The notes: generated from the sequence alone by a model not told the origin. A stretch of 64,000 bases of DNA from Psychroserpens sp. SPM9 (GCF_025153525.1 NZ_JANZNR010000002.1:372001-436000), one strand, 5' to 3'; positions 55,233-63,974 are shown, counted from the stretch's first letter. Translations and numbers: made by a program.

Positions 55233-58200
55233 TTAATAATCGGTTTCTAACGGAATTCTAAATACAATGGTCGTACCACTAATCGTTCCGTCATTATTCT
55301 TTAATTCTGAAATTTCTAAAGCCTCTTTCCCCGAAATCGATTCTAAGCGTTCTCGGGTTACTTTTAAAGCCATAGATTGATGATCGGTTTTAGGCTTTTG
55401 TTGTTGAGAATTATAAATGCCTATGCCATTATCGGAAATGCTTACTTTTAAAACATCATCGGTTGTATCAAATTGAATACGAAGTTCGCCTGCTCTCGGA
55501 CCTTTTAAAATGCCATGACGTATGGCGTTTTCAACAAAAGGCTGGATAAGCATTGGTGGAATAAGGATTTCCTCTTCATCTAAATCGGTGTTTAAGGTTA
55601 TGGTATACTCAAATGGTTTTTCGGCCATGAGACGCTCAACTTCAATATAATGTTTTAGGGTTTTTAATTCTTGGTCTAAACTAATGGTGTCTTTTCTAGA
55701 GTTCACCAACGTTTCTCTTAATAATGTTGCGAAACTATTTACCGTTTCGTTCATTTTTTCAGGCTTGGTTGGTGCCATTGCCTTTATGCCATTGAGTACA
55801 TTAAATATAAAATGTGGATTCATCTGCAATCGCAAGGCCTTTTGTTCTAATGTAAGTAAATGGTTTTCTAATTCTAATCGTTCTTTTTCTTGTGCATTTT
55901 TGCGCTTTATACGCTTTATATATTGATAGGTAATTGCCGCTAACAGCAAAACACCTAAACCAATGATGGTCCATTGGAACCATCCTTTTTTATAGAGCGG
56001 ACGTTCAATATGGAATGAAAAACGCAATGGTTCGCTTTCTTTCCATCTATGATTTCTAGATTGCACGATAAAATTATGCGCACCATAATTTAGTTCAGAA
56101 AAATCTTGAGTTTCGCTTGTAGACCAAGGACTCCAATCGGTGTCGTTCAATTTATACCGATACTCAACACCATTTGGATGATCTATGTCTACTGTTTTAT
56201 ATGAGAAACTAATTTGTTTTTGATCGGGTGAGAGTTGTAATACCTTATTGGTGTTGGTCCAGTTGGTCACGTGAATTGAATCGACACTTTTATAAGCTAC
56301 TTTTACATCTTCCAAATAAATTGTTGGCTGCTCAGTTTCGGTGGTATTATCGGTTGGCTGGTATTCGGTGAGCCCGTAAAGCGCCCCAAACCAAAGATGT
56401 CCTTTATCATCTTTATCGACGGCATTAAGACAGGTTTCAACACCTAGGAATCCGTCATTTCTTCCGAAGAAAAACGCATCCTTAATTTCGTTGTCTTTAT
56501 CAAGTTCTAACTTATCTACCCCTTTTTCGGTTCCAACCCAAAGGTAGCCCTGATTATCAAAAATAAGCTGATAAATATTTTCTGAAGATCCTGATTTTAG
56601 ACCTTTTAATTTTTTAAAAGTACTAAAGTCCTCATCATTAGACCACCAGATTCCTTTTCCAGCCGTACCAAGAAACATCGTGTTTTGATGAAATAATATG
56701 GTGTTGATGGGCACGTTTAAATCTAAAACAGCACCAAAGTGCGTGATTGTATTATTATGTAAATATCCTAAATGCCCATTTTGAGTTGTATACCAGAGTC
56801 GGCCATCCTCAGCTTTAGCCATGTCTTTTAGGTAAAGATCCTGAATACCTTCAGCTGTCGCAAAGGTTTTAAACACTGTTAAGCTATCTGTTTTTGCATC
56901 GTAGTTAAACCTTACAATTCCGCTAGAATAGGTAGCTGCATACATGATGTTTTTATCGATATGAAGTTTCCGAATCCAATCAAAGGGAAAACCAGTATCG
57001 GTACTTAATACTTTAGTAATCATTTTAGTTTTGGGAAACGCCTTTTTTGTTCTTTTCAAAGTATCTACGGCAAAGGAATCTATACTTACTTTTCCTTTAA
57101 ATAATAAACCGCGACCGTCAGAACCTGCCCAAATATTACCTTTAAGATCACTTGTAATTGTTTTTATTTTTACTTCGGAAAACGCTTCGGGAAGATCAAC
57201 CTCATGAATTCCATAGTTATCAATTTTCATGAGTCCGTTTTCAGAATTGGAAATCCAAATGGTATTATTAGAATGATGAACGGCATAGACACGGTTTCCA
57301 TTTAAACCTGTTTCGGTATTAAAATGCTTAAAATTATTCTGAAAATACTTATACAAACCACCACCAGAAGTTGCTATCCAAATATTAGATTGACGATCTT
57401 GAAGCACCTGCCTTATGTTTGGTGTTGATAATCCGTTTGAACCCTCTAGGGTAAACAATTCAGCATAGGTGTCCATATCAATCACAGTCACGCCATTAGC
57501 GTCTGTAGCAACCCAAAGTTGATTGGAATTTAGAATAGAAATGGAATTTATTCGTAAAGGTTCACGAATTAATATATGGTTATTAAAATCGTCAAATTCA
57601 AAGACTAAAGTGCCGTCGTTAAAGGTTGAAGCAATTATTTTTGTATTATAATCTGCCAGTGCTTTAAAGTCACCACGTTCCAGTTTTTCTATAGCTTTAG
57701 GCTGGTGTAATGAGCCTGTAAACTGCCACAAACCCTCTTGTGTCGCCAGCCAATATTTGCCATTTGAAAATCGTAAATCGTTAACTTGAAAATCGTCAAT
57801 TTCTGGATGGAGTTGTAGCTTTTTAATGGCAAACGAATCACGAACCTCATACACACCTTGTTTGGTCAATAAAAACACATGATTATCAAGTTGAATAATT
57901 TTATTGATTTCTGGGGTTTCAATATTTAAGAATTTGTTTTTGAGTTTGATTGTCAGCCCAATGTTAGTCCCTAAATACAATATATTATTGACGGTTAATA
58001 AGGAATTTATGTAGTTTGATGCGAGCCCGTTTTTATCATTAAACACCTTAAAGGTATTGCCGTCAAATTGCGCTAATCCGCCACCTTGTGTTCCTAACCA
58101 TAAGTAGCCTTTTTCATCCTGAATCATAGAAAAAACCTGAGATTGAGGCAGTCCGTCTTCAAGAGTAAATGCTCTTAACTGTTTGTTTTGGCCATGGAGC

Positions 58201-58259
58201 ATGAGTGTTATTCCGAAGAAAACAAAAGCGACTAACTTATATGTGGTATTAATTTTCAA
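55233..58259 (-). CDS. sensor histidine kinase with beta-propeller input (LytS-like kinase)
   Basis: 1008 residues. A signal sequence (VAFVFFGITLMLHG), then about twelve Reg_prop repeats (WLGTQGGGLAQFD, WIATSGGGLYKY) forming two periplasmic propellers, a Y_Y_Y domain near residue 680-750, one transmembrane helix (WTIIGLGVLLLAAITYQYI), a His_kinase domain with the phosphoacceptor His in LQMNPHFIFN and an ATPase domain (PFVENAIRHG, SDNGIG). Senses an unknown extracellular, possibly glycan, signal. Confidence 0.94.
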   Translation of the reverse strand: MKINTTYKLVAFVFFGITLMLHGQNKQLRAFTLEDGLPQSQVFSMIQDEKGYLWLGTQGGGLAQFDGNTFKVFNDKNGLASNYINSLLTVNNILYLGTNIGLTIKLKNKFLNIETPEINKIIQLDNHVFLLTKQGVYEVRDSFAIKKLQLHPEIDDFQVNDLRFSNGKYWLATQEGLWQFTGSLHQPKAIEKLERGDFKALADYNTKIIASTFNDGTLVFEFDDFNNHILIREPLRINSISILNSNQLWVATDANGVTVIDMDTYAELFTLEGSNGLSTPNIRQVLQDRQSNIWIATSGGGLYKYFQNNFKHFNTETGLNGNRVYAVHHSNNTIWISNSENGLMKIDNYGIHEVDLPEAFSEVKIKTITSDLKGNIWAGSDGRGLLFKGKVSIDSFAVDTLKRTKKAFPKTKMITKVLSTDTGFPFDWIRKLHIDKNIMYAATYSSGIVRFNYDAKTDSLTVFKTFATAEGIQDLYLKDMAKAEDGRLWYTTQNGHLGYLHNNTITHFGAVLDLNVPINTILFHQNTMFLGTAGKGIWWSNDEDFSTFKKLKGLKSGSSENIYQLIFDNQGYLWVGTEKGVDKLELDKDNEIKDAFFFGRNDGFLGVETCLNAVDKDDKGHLWFGALYGLTEYQPTDNTTETEQPTIYLEDVKVAYKSVDSIHVTNWTNTNKVLQLSPDQKQISFSYKTVDIDHPNGVEYRYKLNDTDWSPWSTSETQDFSELNYGAHNFIVQSRNHRWKESEPLRFSFHIERPLYKKGWFQWTIIGLGVLLLAAITYQYIKRIKRKNAQEKERLELENHLLTLEQKALRLQMNPHFIFNVLNGIKAMAPTKPEKMNETVNSFATLLRETLVNSRKDTISLDQELKTLKHYIEVERLMAEKPFEYTITLNTDLDEEEILIPPMLIQPFVENAIRHGILKGPRAGELRIQFDTTDDVLKVSISDNGIGIYNSQQQKPKTDHQSMALKVTRERLESISGKEALEISELKNNDGTISGTTIVFRIPLETDY

Positions 58260-58340
58260 TGTAGGTATTGTTATCTCATTGCAACTTACAATTTTGAACG
58301 CAGTTTTTACAGTTGAAGTCTCTACAATTTTTATTTATCG

Positions 58341-58375
58341 TAAAAAGCGCTGTACTCTAAATGATATACAGCGCT
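58341..58375 (-). terminator. terminator of the SH3-like gene
   Basis: AGCGCTGTA and TACAGCGCT, 9-bp stem; the minus-strand exit side has a T run. Confidence 0.75.
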
Positions 58376-58416
58376 CAAAACATAATCACAACATCAACTA
58401 ATAATTATTCTTGTTT

Positions 58417-59160
58417 TTATTGGTTATCCATTTCGCAGGAGAACGCATAGTTTGTTTTTTCAAGTTTTACTTTTTCTAGAGCAGCTAAACTATTTGTCTG
58501 CATCAACTTGTTGTTTTTGAATACGATATAAGATTTACTATCTGTAGTATCACAACTTTCTCCTTCATTGCTGCACAACGTAATCACATCTGCTTGATAG
58601 GTATGGTCTTGCTTTTTTAACAGACTCACTAAATCGTGATTTAATGTTTCCGATTTTACGAAGATTTTATCGATTTCGGCACCATTTCTAACGGCTCTTA
58701 TTTGAAAGCGTTTGTAGCCTTTATAATCGACTCCGGCTTCACCAAATACGAATTTAATTTCTGGGTTCATTTGACTTACCATCGTTTTTTGTGATATGAG
58801 TCCGCCCCAGATCCATCCTACTTGAGGGCCCATTTTTATTTTATAAAAACGACTTGTAACGCCATTTATAGTTTGAGGTGTTTCGCTTTTTGCAAGCAAC
58901 CTCACATTGGTGCCAATTTTGATTGTGGTTAATTTTTCACAGTTTACAGAAGCACAATCTCTTAAAGCGACATCATCTCCTAAAAGATATTGAGAAGCTT
59001 TGGTTGCTGAGTTGGTATAGACATCAAATTCGACTTCTTTGGTTTGCGCGAAGATATCTGAAGCCATAAAAAATAGTGCAAGAATCATTAAGGCTTGAAA
59101 TAGTTTAGAAGCTCTGGATTGTGTTTTGTTTACGGTTTTGGTGTTCTTTAAAGTTTTCAT
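58417..59160 (-). CDS. exported SH3-like domain protein
   Basis: 247 residues. Signal peptide after a basic stretch (FQALMILALFFMASDIFAQ). Residues 55-125 are a bacterial SH3-like domain (VALRDCASVNCEKLTTIKIGTNV ... WIWGGLIS) with two Cys that may form a disulfide; the C-terminal half is beta-rich with a Cys pair (LCSNEGESCDTTD). Likely binds cell wall. The promoter (59199) and a LytTR direct repeat lie upstream, so it is the probable target of the adjacent two-component system. Confidence 0.78.
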   Translation of the reverse strand: MKTLKNTKTVNKTQSRASKLFQALMILALFFMASDIFAQTKEVEFDVYTNSATKASQYLLGDDVALRDCASVNCEKLTTIKIGTNVRLLAKSETPQTINGVTSRFYKIKMGPQVGWIWGGLISQKTMVSQMNPEIKFVFGEAGVDYKGYKRFQIRAVRNGAEIDKIFVKSETLNHDLVSLLKKQDHTYQADVITLCSNEGESCDTTDSKSYIVFKNNKLMQTNSLAALEKVKLEKTNYAFSCEMDNQ

Positions 59161-59198
59161 AGTATTCGGTTTTATGGGTTTATACTTGTTTGATACTT

Positions 59199-59206
59199 CA
59201 AAGATA
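59199..59206 (-). promoter_or_regulatory. -7 box (TATCTTTG) of the SH3-like gene
   Basis: Exact TAnnTTTG on the minus strand, about 40 bases before the ATG. Confidence 0.55.
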
Positions 59207-59242
59207 TGTGGACATTAATGTGAAATTTGGGTGCTTCTAGAA

Positions 59243-59272
59243 TTCGTTAAGCATGAATTAGAATTCGTTAGG
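59243..59272. promoter_or_regulatory. LytTR-type direct-repeat binding site
   Basis: TTCGTTAAG (59243-59251) and TTCGTTAGG (59264-59272), separated by exactly 12 bases, i.e. a 21-bp period. Known LytTR sites are two 9-bp direct repeats about 12 bp apart with a GTT core; both match in 8 of 9 positions. It lies about 36 bases upstream of the -7 box, a normal activator position. Confidence 0.6.
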
Positions 59273-59285
59273 AATTGGGTTTGGG

Positions 59286-59360
59286 CAACAAAAAAAGCTC
59301 CCTGTTTCCAGAAAGCTTTTCTATTATGTCGTCCCAATTGGCTTCCCAATGACCTACAGT
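59286..59360 (-). pseudogene. degenerate copy of the tRNA 3' part and its terminator
   Basis: 59286-59360 aligns with 59401-59475 (period 115): CAACAAAAAAAGCT, AAAGCTTTTC, ATGTCGTCCCA against ATGTGGTCCCA, and a worn T-arm. The rest of the tRNA is unrecognisable. Confidence 0.55.
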
Positions 59361-59403
59361 AACGGGATAAACTTCTCGCCAAGATTTGTTTCGCCACACT
59401 CAA

Positions 59404-59436
59404 CAAAAAAAGCTTTGCATCTCTGCAAAGCTTTTC
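59404..59436 (-). terminator. terminator of the tRNA gene
   Basis: AAAAGCTTTGCA with TGCAAAGCTTTT; T run on the minus-strand side, 8 bases after the tRNA. Confidence 0.85.
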
Positions 59437-59443
59437 CACGATG

Positions 59444-59517
59444 TGGTCCCACTTGGGCTCGAACCAAGGACCACCTGATTATGAGTCAGGTGCTCTAACC
59501 AACTGAGCTATGGGACC
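59444..59517 (-). tRNA. tRNA with CAU anticodon (Met elongator or Ile2)
   Basis: 74 bases; acceptor GGTCCCA with TGGGACC, D-arm GCTCAGTTGGTTAGAGC, anticodon arm CCTGA-CTCATAA-TCAGG with CAT, T-arm with TTCGAGC, discriminator A, CCA not encoded. Met and lysidine-modified Ile2 cannot be separated safely by eye. Its 5' end is shared with the stop region of the GIY-YIG gene. Confidence 0.95.
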
Positions 59518-59756
59518 AATTTATATTTTTCTTTTAACCACTGCTTGCCATATCCAGATTTAAGATACTTCTCTCTATGTCTAGCAGTTGGTCGGTCTGG
59601 ATATACTTCTTCATGAATCTTAATCCAAGGGCGATATCCTTTTGTGCTTTTTGTTCTTCCTAAATTATGTTCTTTTAATCTGTTAATGACATCTTGGCTC
59701 ATTCCAACATATAAGCGACCATCGACTAAACTTTTAAGTACGTAAACAAAAACCAT
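59508..59756 (-). CDS. small GIY-YIG endonuclease, inserted beside a tRNA
   Basis: 82 residues, a single GIY-YIG domain: VYVLKSLVDGRLYVGM with the GIY/YIG-like strands, catalytic Arg in NRLKEHN and Glu in HREKYLKSGYGKQW. The last codons (LVP and the TAG stop) lie inside the tRNA gene, overlapping its first 10 bases. Direct repeats of the tRNA 5' part flank the gene. Such small nucleases occur in many Bacteroidota; homing-like behaviour is inferred. Confidence 0.88.
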   Translation of the reverse strand: MVFVYVLKSLVDGRLYVGMSQDVINRLKEHNLGRTKSTKGYRPWIKIHEEVYPDRPTARHREKYLKSGYGKQWLKEKYKLVP

Positions 59757-59775
59757 TATTTCAAATTACTACTTA

Positions 59776-59837
59776 TGTGCTCCCTGCCTGCCGTTACCGC
59801 CAGGTAGGCAGGTAACCAACTGAGCTATGGGACCAAT
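59776..59837 (-). pseudogene. tRNA 5'-part remnant carrying a 30-base palindromic insertion
   Basis: Bases 59813-59837 are identical to 59496-59520 (tRNA acceptor and D-arm plus 3 flanking bases). GTGCTC at 59777-59782 continues the tRNA match, but 59783-59812 is an inserted hairpin (CCTGCCTGCC with GGTAGGCAGG). The anticodon arm and 3' half are missing. Confidence 0.75.
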
Positions 59838-59891
59838 AAGGCTGCAATATTACTACATATTTTAATACTCTACAAGAAAATTGCGTCAATA

Positions 59892-60296
59892 TTATTGGTC
59901 AATATCCTGACACAACTCAATGAGAACGCCATTTGTAGCTTTTGGATGCAAAAAAGCAATCAGCTTATTATCGGCGCCTTTCTTAGGTTGCTCGTGAATC
60001 ATTTTAAAGCCTTCTTTTTTTAAACGTTTAATTTCCTTTTCAATATCGGCTACCGCAAAGGCGATGTGATGAATCCCCTCGCCCTTTTTTTCAATGAACT
60101 TAGCAATCGGACTCTCAGGGTTTGTCGCTTGTAGCAACTCTATTTTATTGGGACCCGACTTAAAAAAAGAAGTCATCACTCCTTCACTTTCAACAGCTTC
60201 GACTTTATAATGCTTTTTTCCGAAGAGTGCTGCAAATAATTCATTGGATGCTTCAAGGTTTTTGACAGCAATCCCTATATGTTCAATTTTTTTCAT
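59892..60296 (-). CDS. mce: methylmalonyl-CoA epimerase
   Basis: 134 residues of the glyoxalase/VOC fold. Metal ligands: His in IEHIGIAVKN, Glu near KIELLQ, His in IHHIAFAV and Glu in VLIELCQ. Interconverts R and S methylmalonyl-CoA in propionate metabolism. The mutase genes are not in the window. Confidence 0.92.
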   Translation of the reverse strand: MKKIEHIGIAVKNLEASNELFAALFGKKHYKVEAVESEGVMTSFFKSGPNKIELLQATNPESPIAKFIEKKGEGIHHIAFAVADIEKEIKRLKKEGFKMIHEQPKKGADNKLIAFLHPKATNGVLIELCQDIDQ

Positions 60297-60383
60297 ACGT
60301 GTTTTTCCGTGGCAATAGAACCTTTTTGTAAAACGATTCTATCATTTCCTATTTCAAAGTTAACATATTCCTCAATTATCGCC

Positions 60384-60391
60384 TATTTTTG
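60384..60391 (+). promoter_or_regulatory. -7 box (TATTTTTG) upstream of rbfA
   Basis: Exact TAnnTTTG, leaving a leader of about 85 bases before the rbfA ATG. Confidence 0.45.
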
Positions 60392-60484
60392 CAGTTCGAA
60401 ACCAAGACTTGGTTTTATTTTTGATAAAAGTCGTTATATTAGAATAACGGATGATGCGGTCATAACGACTTAAATTTTAAGACA

Positions 60485-60883
60485 ATGGAAGAATTAACAC
60501 AACGACAGAAAAAAATTGGCGGACTTTTACAAAAAGATCTCGCAGATATCTTACAAAAAGCAGCCACAGATGGCGGATTACGTGGCGTTATTATTTCGGT
60601 GAGTAAAGTCAATGTTACTACAGATTTATCGGTGGCGAAAGTATACCTCAGCGTTTTCCCTAATAATAAAGGAAAAGAACTTATCGAAGGGATTCGCTCG
60701 AACACGCCTTTGATTCGCCATGAAATGGCGCAACGTACAAAAAACCAATTGCGACGTATGCCTAATCTAGAGTTTTTTATAGACGATTCGTTAGAATATA
60801 TTGATGGTATTGAAAGGTCTCTAAAAGGTGAAGACAATCCAATAAAAGATCAAAACCTCCTGGAAAATCGTAAAAAGAAATAG
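60485..60883 (+). CDS. rbfA: 30S ribosome-binding factor A
   Basis: 132 residues with the KH-like fold; RQKKIGGLLQKDLADILQKA at the start, VNVTTDLSVAKVYLSVFP in the middle and RRMPNLEFFIDDSLEY near the end are diagnostic. Needed for late 16S rRNA maturation. The permease gene starts at the very next base after its stop. Confidence 0.95.
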   Translation: MEELTQRQKKIGGLLQKDLADILQKAATDGGLRGVIISVSKVNVTTDLSVAKVYLSVFPNNKGKELIEGIRSNTPLIRHEMAQRTKNQLRRMPNLEFFIDDSLEYIDGIERSLKGEDNPIKDQNLLENRKKK

Positions 60884-62086
60884 GTGAATTTCACCCTTTA
60901 CATAGCAAAGCGATATCTGTTTTCTAAAAGCAGTAATAATTCCATAAATATTATGACCATTATTGCAGCTTCAGGAACCATTATTGCCTCAGCTGCTTTG
61001 TTTATAGTCTTATCGGGTTTTGCTGGATTAAAAAACTTTAGCCTCGAATTTTCTTCACTGGTCGATCCAGACTTAAAAGTAGTTCCTTCGGAAGGAAAAT
61101 CGTTTGTGATTACCAAAGAAGATTCGGTTGCCATTCAATCTATAAAAGGAATTCAAGGCTATTCAAAAACCATTGAAGAACGTGTCATTCTTGAATTTGA
61201 TAATAAACATCAAGTGGTGACTATGAAAGGTGTTGACGAGAATTTCACGAAAGTGACCGCTGTTGATTCTAAAGTCTACTACGGAAAATGGCTCGAACGC
61301 TATACCGATCAAATTGTTGCTGGAGGCGGAATTTCTAATAAACTATCCTTTGGCGTTTTAAGTCTGACAAAGCATCAAAAAATTTATGTTCCAAAACCTG
61401 GTAAAGGGCAAATCACCTCTGTAGAAGGGGCTTTCAATTCTATAAATGCATTTAATGTTGGGCTCTTCGACATCAATGAAGATTTAAATAACGAGTTTGT
61501 TTTTGCAAATATAGAAACCGCCCAGTATTTACTCAATTATGATGATAATCAAGTCTCGTCAATTGAGTTTAAATTAGATCCCAATGCAAATCAGGAAGAC
61601 ATTAGGCAAGCCTTGCAATCGGCTCTCGGAAATAAAATAACGACAAAAGATAGAGCACAGCTTAACGATGCGCTTTATAAAATGCTCAATACCGAAAATG
61701 TTGCGGTATATCTTATTTTCACCTTAGTAATCATCATCGCGCTTTTTAATGTTATTGGCGCTTTAATTATGATGATTTTAGATAAAAAAGAATCTATTAA
61801 TACCTTATTTAATCTCGGAACAACCACAAACAATGTAAGGCGTATTTTCTTTTTACAGGGCAGTTTAATGACGATTCTCGCTGGCGGAATTGGTCTGATT
61901 TTAGGTCTGATTCTAGTATTTCTGCAAAAAACCACCAATTATGTGATGCTAACACCTTCGTTACCTTATCCTGTGGAATTAAAAGTGGTTAATATCATAA
62001 TTGTTTTAGTAACCATTGTGATCTTAGGAGTTTTAGCATCTAAACTGGCGTCACAAAGAATCACAAAAAAGCTGGTAAAAGGCTAA
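60884..62086 (+). CDS. FtsX-like ABC transporter permease (LolC/E type)
   Basis: 400 residues; GTG start directly after the rbfA stop. One N-terminal helix (IIAASGTIIASAALFIVLSG), a large periplasmic MacB_PCD domain (residues 50-265) and three C-terminal helices (VYLIFTLVIIIALFNVIGAL onward). Matches lipoprotein-release permeases; in Bacteroidota rbfA and this gene are regularly paired. Its ATPase is not adjacent. Confidence 0.9.
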   Translation: MNFTLYIAKRYLFSKSSNNSINIMTIIAASGTIIASAALFIVLSGFAGLKNFSLEFSSLVDPDLKVVPSEGKSFVITKEDSVAIQSIKGIQGYSKTIEERVILEFDNKHQVVTMKGVDENFTKVTAVDSKVYYGKWLERYTDQIVAGGGISNKLSFGVLSLTKHQKIYVPKPGKGQITSVEGAFNSINAFNVGLFDINEDLNNEFVFANIETAQYLLNYDDNQVSSIEFKLDPNANQEDIRQALQSALGNKITTKDRAQLNDALYKMLNTENVAVYLIFTLVIIIALFNVIGALIMMILDKKESINTLFNLGTTTNNVRRIFFLQGSLMTILAGGIGLILGLILVFLQKTTNYVMLTPSLPYPVELKVVNIIIVLVTIVILGVLASKLASQRITKKLVKG

Positions 62087-62092
62087 GTCATA

Positions 62093-63085
62093 TTAAACAA
62101 ATTGGTGATCACCAAACTTATCTAAGACCTCATCAAAAGCAGCAAAAACATCTTTTGAATCATCACTAGTCACCATTTTCATACGGTGTTCTTTAAAATT
62201 TGGAATGCCTTTAAAGTAGTTGGTATAATGGCGTCTGGTTTCAAAAACACCCAGTTTTTCGCCTTTCCAGTCGATAGACATTTGTAAATGACGTCTGGCG
62301 GCATCCACACGCTCTGCCATAGAAATGGGCGCTAAATGCTCTCCTGTTTCAAAAAAGTGCTTCACTTGCTTAAAAAACCAGGGATTCCCAATCGTCGCAC
62401 GACCAATCATACAGCCATCTAAGCCAAAACTATCGCGCATAAGTGCTGCTTTTTCAGGAGAATCTACATCGCCATTTCCAAATACAGGAATGTGCATACG
62501 CGGATTGTTTTTTACAGCCGCAATAGGTTTCCAATCGGCTTCGCCTTTATACATTTGAGCACGTGTTCTTCCGTGGATAGAAATCGCTTTGCAACCTACA
62601 TCCTGAAGACGTTCGGCAACTTCAACGATTTTAATCGAATCGTGATCCCAGCCCAAACGGGTTTTAACGGTTACTGGCAAGTTGGTACGTTTTACCATTT
62701 CAGCGGTTAAACTTTCCATCAGGCAAACATCTTTTAGGATGCCTGCACCTGCACCTTTACTCACTACCTTTTTTACCGGACAACCAAAATTAATATCAAT
62801 GATATCGGGATTAGACTTTTCAACAATATCTATGGTTTGCAACATACTCTCCATATTGGCTCCAAAAATCTGAATCCCAACAGGACGTTCTTTTTCATAG
62901 ATATCGAGTTTCATGACGCTTTTTGCTGCATCGCGAATTAAGCCCTCACTGGAAATAAATTCGGTGTACACCACATCGGCACCTTGTTCCTTGCATAAAG
63001 CACGAAACGGTGGATCACTAACATCTTCCATTGGTGCTAACAACAACGGAAAATCTGGAAGTTCTATATCGCCTATTTTTACCAA
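62093..63085 (-). CDS. dus: tRNA-dihydrouridine synthase (DusB-like)
   Basis: FMN enzyme reducing uridines in tRNA D-loops. The usual protein begins MVKIGDIELPDFPLLLAPM; here the matching codon is TTG at 63085, preferred over an ATG at 63142 that would overlap the start of the divergent gene. 330 residues. Blocks: APMEDVSDPPFRALC, NFGCPVKKVVSKGAGAG with the catalytic Cys, SIHGRTRAQMYKG and GCMIGRATIGNPWFF. Confidence 0.93.
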   Translation of the reverse strand: MVKIGDIELPDFPLLLAPMEDVSDPPFRALCKEQGADVVYTEFISSEGLIRDAAKSVMKLDIYEKERPVGIQIFGANMESMLQTIDIVEKSNPDIIDINFGCPVKKVVSKGAGAGILKDVCLMESLTAEMVKRTNLPVTVKTRLGWDHDSIKIVEVAERLQDVGCKAISIHGRTRAQMYKGEADWKPIAAVKNNPRMHIPVFGNGDVDSPEKAALMRDSFGLDGCMIGRATIGNPWFFKQVKHFFETGEHLAPISMAERVDAARRHLQMSIDWKGEKLGVFETRRHYTNYFKGIPNFKEHRMKMVTSDDSKDVFAAFDEVLDKFGDHQFV

Positions 63086-63127
63086 ACTCGATTTATTTTG
63101 CGCAAAATTACAGTTTTTTAGGTAATT

Positions 63128-63916
63128 GTGTATCTTCAACAAGGTTTAACTAAATACCATCCCAATTTGACAATTCCATTTGAGCCCGAACTTTTTGGTA
63201 TTACTATTAATATACATTTGATATTAGAATATGTAGCGTTTTTTATCGCCTTTAGATATTATGTAATATTGCGACGAAAATCTAATGATCATATCTCTTC
63301 AGGAAATCGCTTATCGATTATTCTTGGAGCCGCTTTAGGTGCTTTAATTGGATCGCGTGTGGTTGGGTTTTTAGAAAACCCTTTGATTGATGTGTCTCAA
63401 ACGAATATCATTCAGCTTCTCAATACCAAAACCATTATGGGTGGATTATTGGGTGGTTTATTGGGTGTTGAAATTGCCAAAACAATGATTGGTGAAAAAA
63501 CATCTTCGGGAGACTTGTTTGTGTTTCCTATTATTCTGGGCATTTTTATTGGTCGCATTGGCTGTTTCCTTTCTGGTGTCAACGAATTTACCTACGGAAA
63601 TGTAACCAGCTCCATATTGGGGATGGATTTAGGTGACGGACTCTCACGACACCCAACTTCGCTTTACGAATTGGTGTTTTTGGCCTTCTTATTTATAGCA
63701 TTGCAACAGCTTAAGACAAATAAAACACTGAAAAATGGCACACTTTTTAAACTATTTATGCTGGCTTACTTCGGATTTCGCTTTTGTATTGAATTTTTAA
63801 AACCGAACGTATTTTACATCTTCGGACTCAGTACTATTCAATATTTATGTGTAATTTGTTGGTTGTATTACTCAAAGACTATTGCTCAACTATTACTTCG
63901 TTTGAAAGCGCGTTAG
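63128..63916 (+). CDS. prolipoprotein diacylglyceryl transferase-like protein
   Basis: 262 residues from a GTG start; seven hydrophobic spans. The Lgt hallmark is visible as GRIGCFLSGVNEFTYGN and the C-terminal RHPTSLYELVF and FRFCIEFLKPN. The Lgt active-site HGG motif near the N-terminus is missing: the region reads TIMGGLLGG, so it may be a diverged paralogue rather than the lipoprotein-modifying Lgt itself. Confidence 0.82.
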   Translation: MYLQQGLTKYHPNLTIPFEPELFGITINIHLILEYVAFFIAFRYYVILRRKSNDHISSGNRLSIILGAALGALIGSRVVGFLENPLIDVSQTNIIQLLNTKTIMGGLLGGLLGVEIAKTMIGEKTSSGDLFVFPIILGIFIGRIGCFLSGVNEFTYGNVTSSILGMDLGDGLSRHPTSLYELVFLAFLFIALQQLKTNKTLKNGTLFKLFMLAYFGFRFCIEFLKPNVFYIFGLSTIQYLCVICWLYYSKTIAQLLLRLKAR

Positions 63917-63974
63917 GGATAGCAGCGGTATCCTTTTTTGAGGTACGAAAAAAAGATTTAGCGAATAGCCCGAC
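63916..63974 (+). repeat. dispersed repeat, family 2 (copy 3)
   Basis: Starts in the last base of the previous stop codon: GGGATAGCAGCGGTATCC, T run, A run, GATTTAGCGAATAGCCCGAC. Aligns with 48200-48255 and, inverted, 32293-32352. Confidence 0.6.

Noticed and set aside
59215-59439. 74-residue minus-strand ORF
   Set aside because: It runs through the tRNA terminator, the tRNA remnant and the LytTR repeats; its composition reflects those elements.
63096-63109. TTTTGCGCAAAA palindrome near the dus start as a fourth operator
   Set aside because: Half-sites are fused without the 5-base centre and there is no TTTG at 15 bases.
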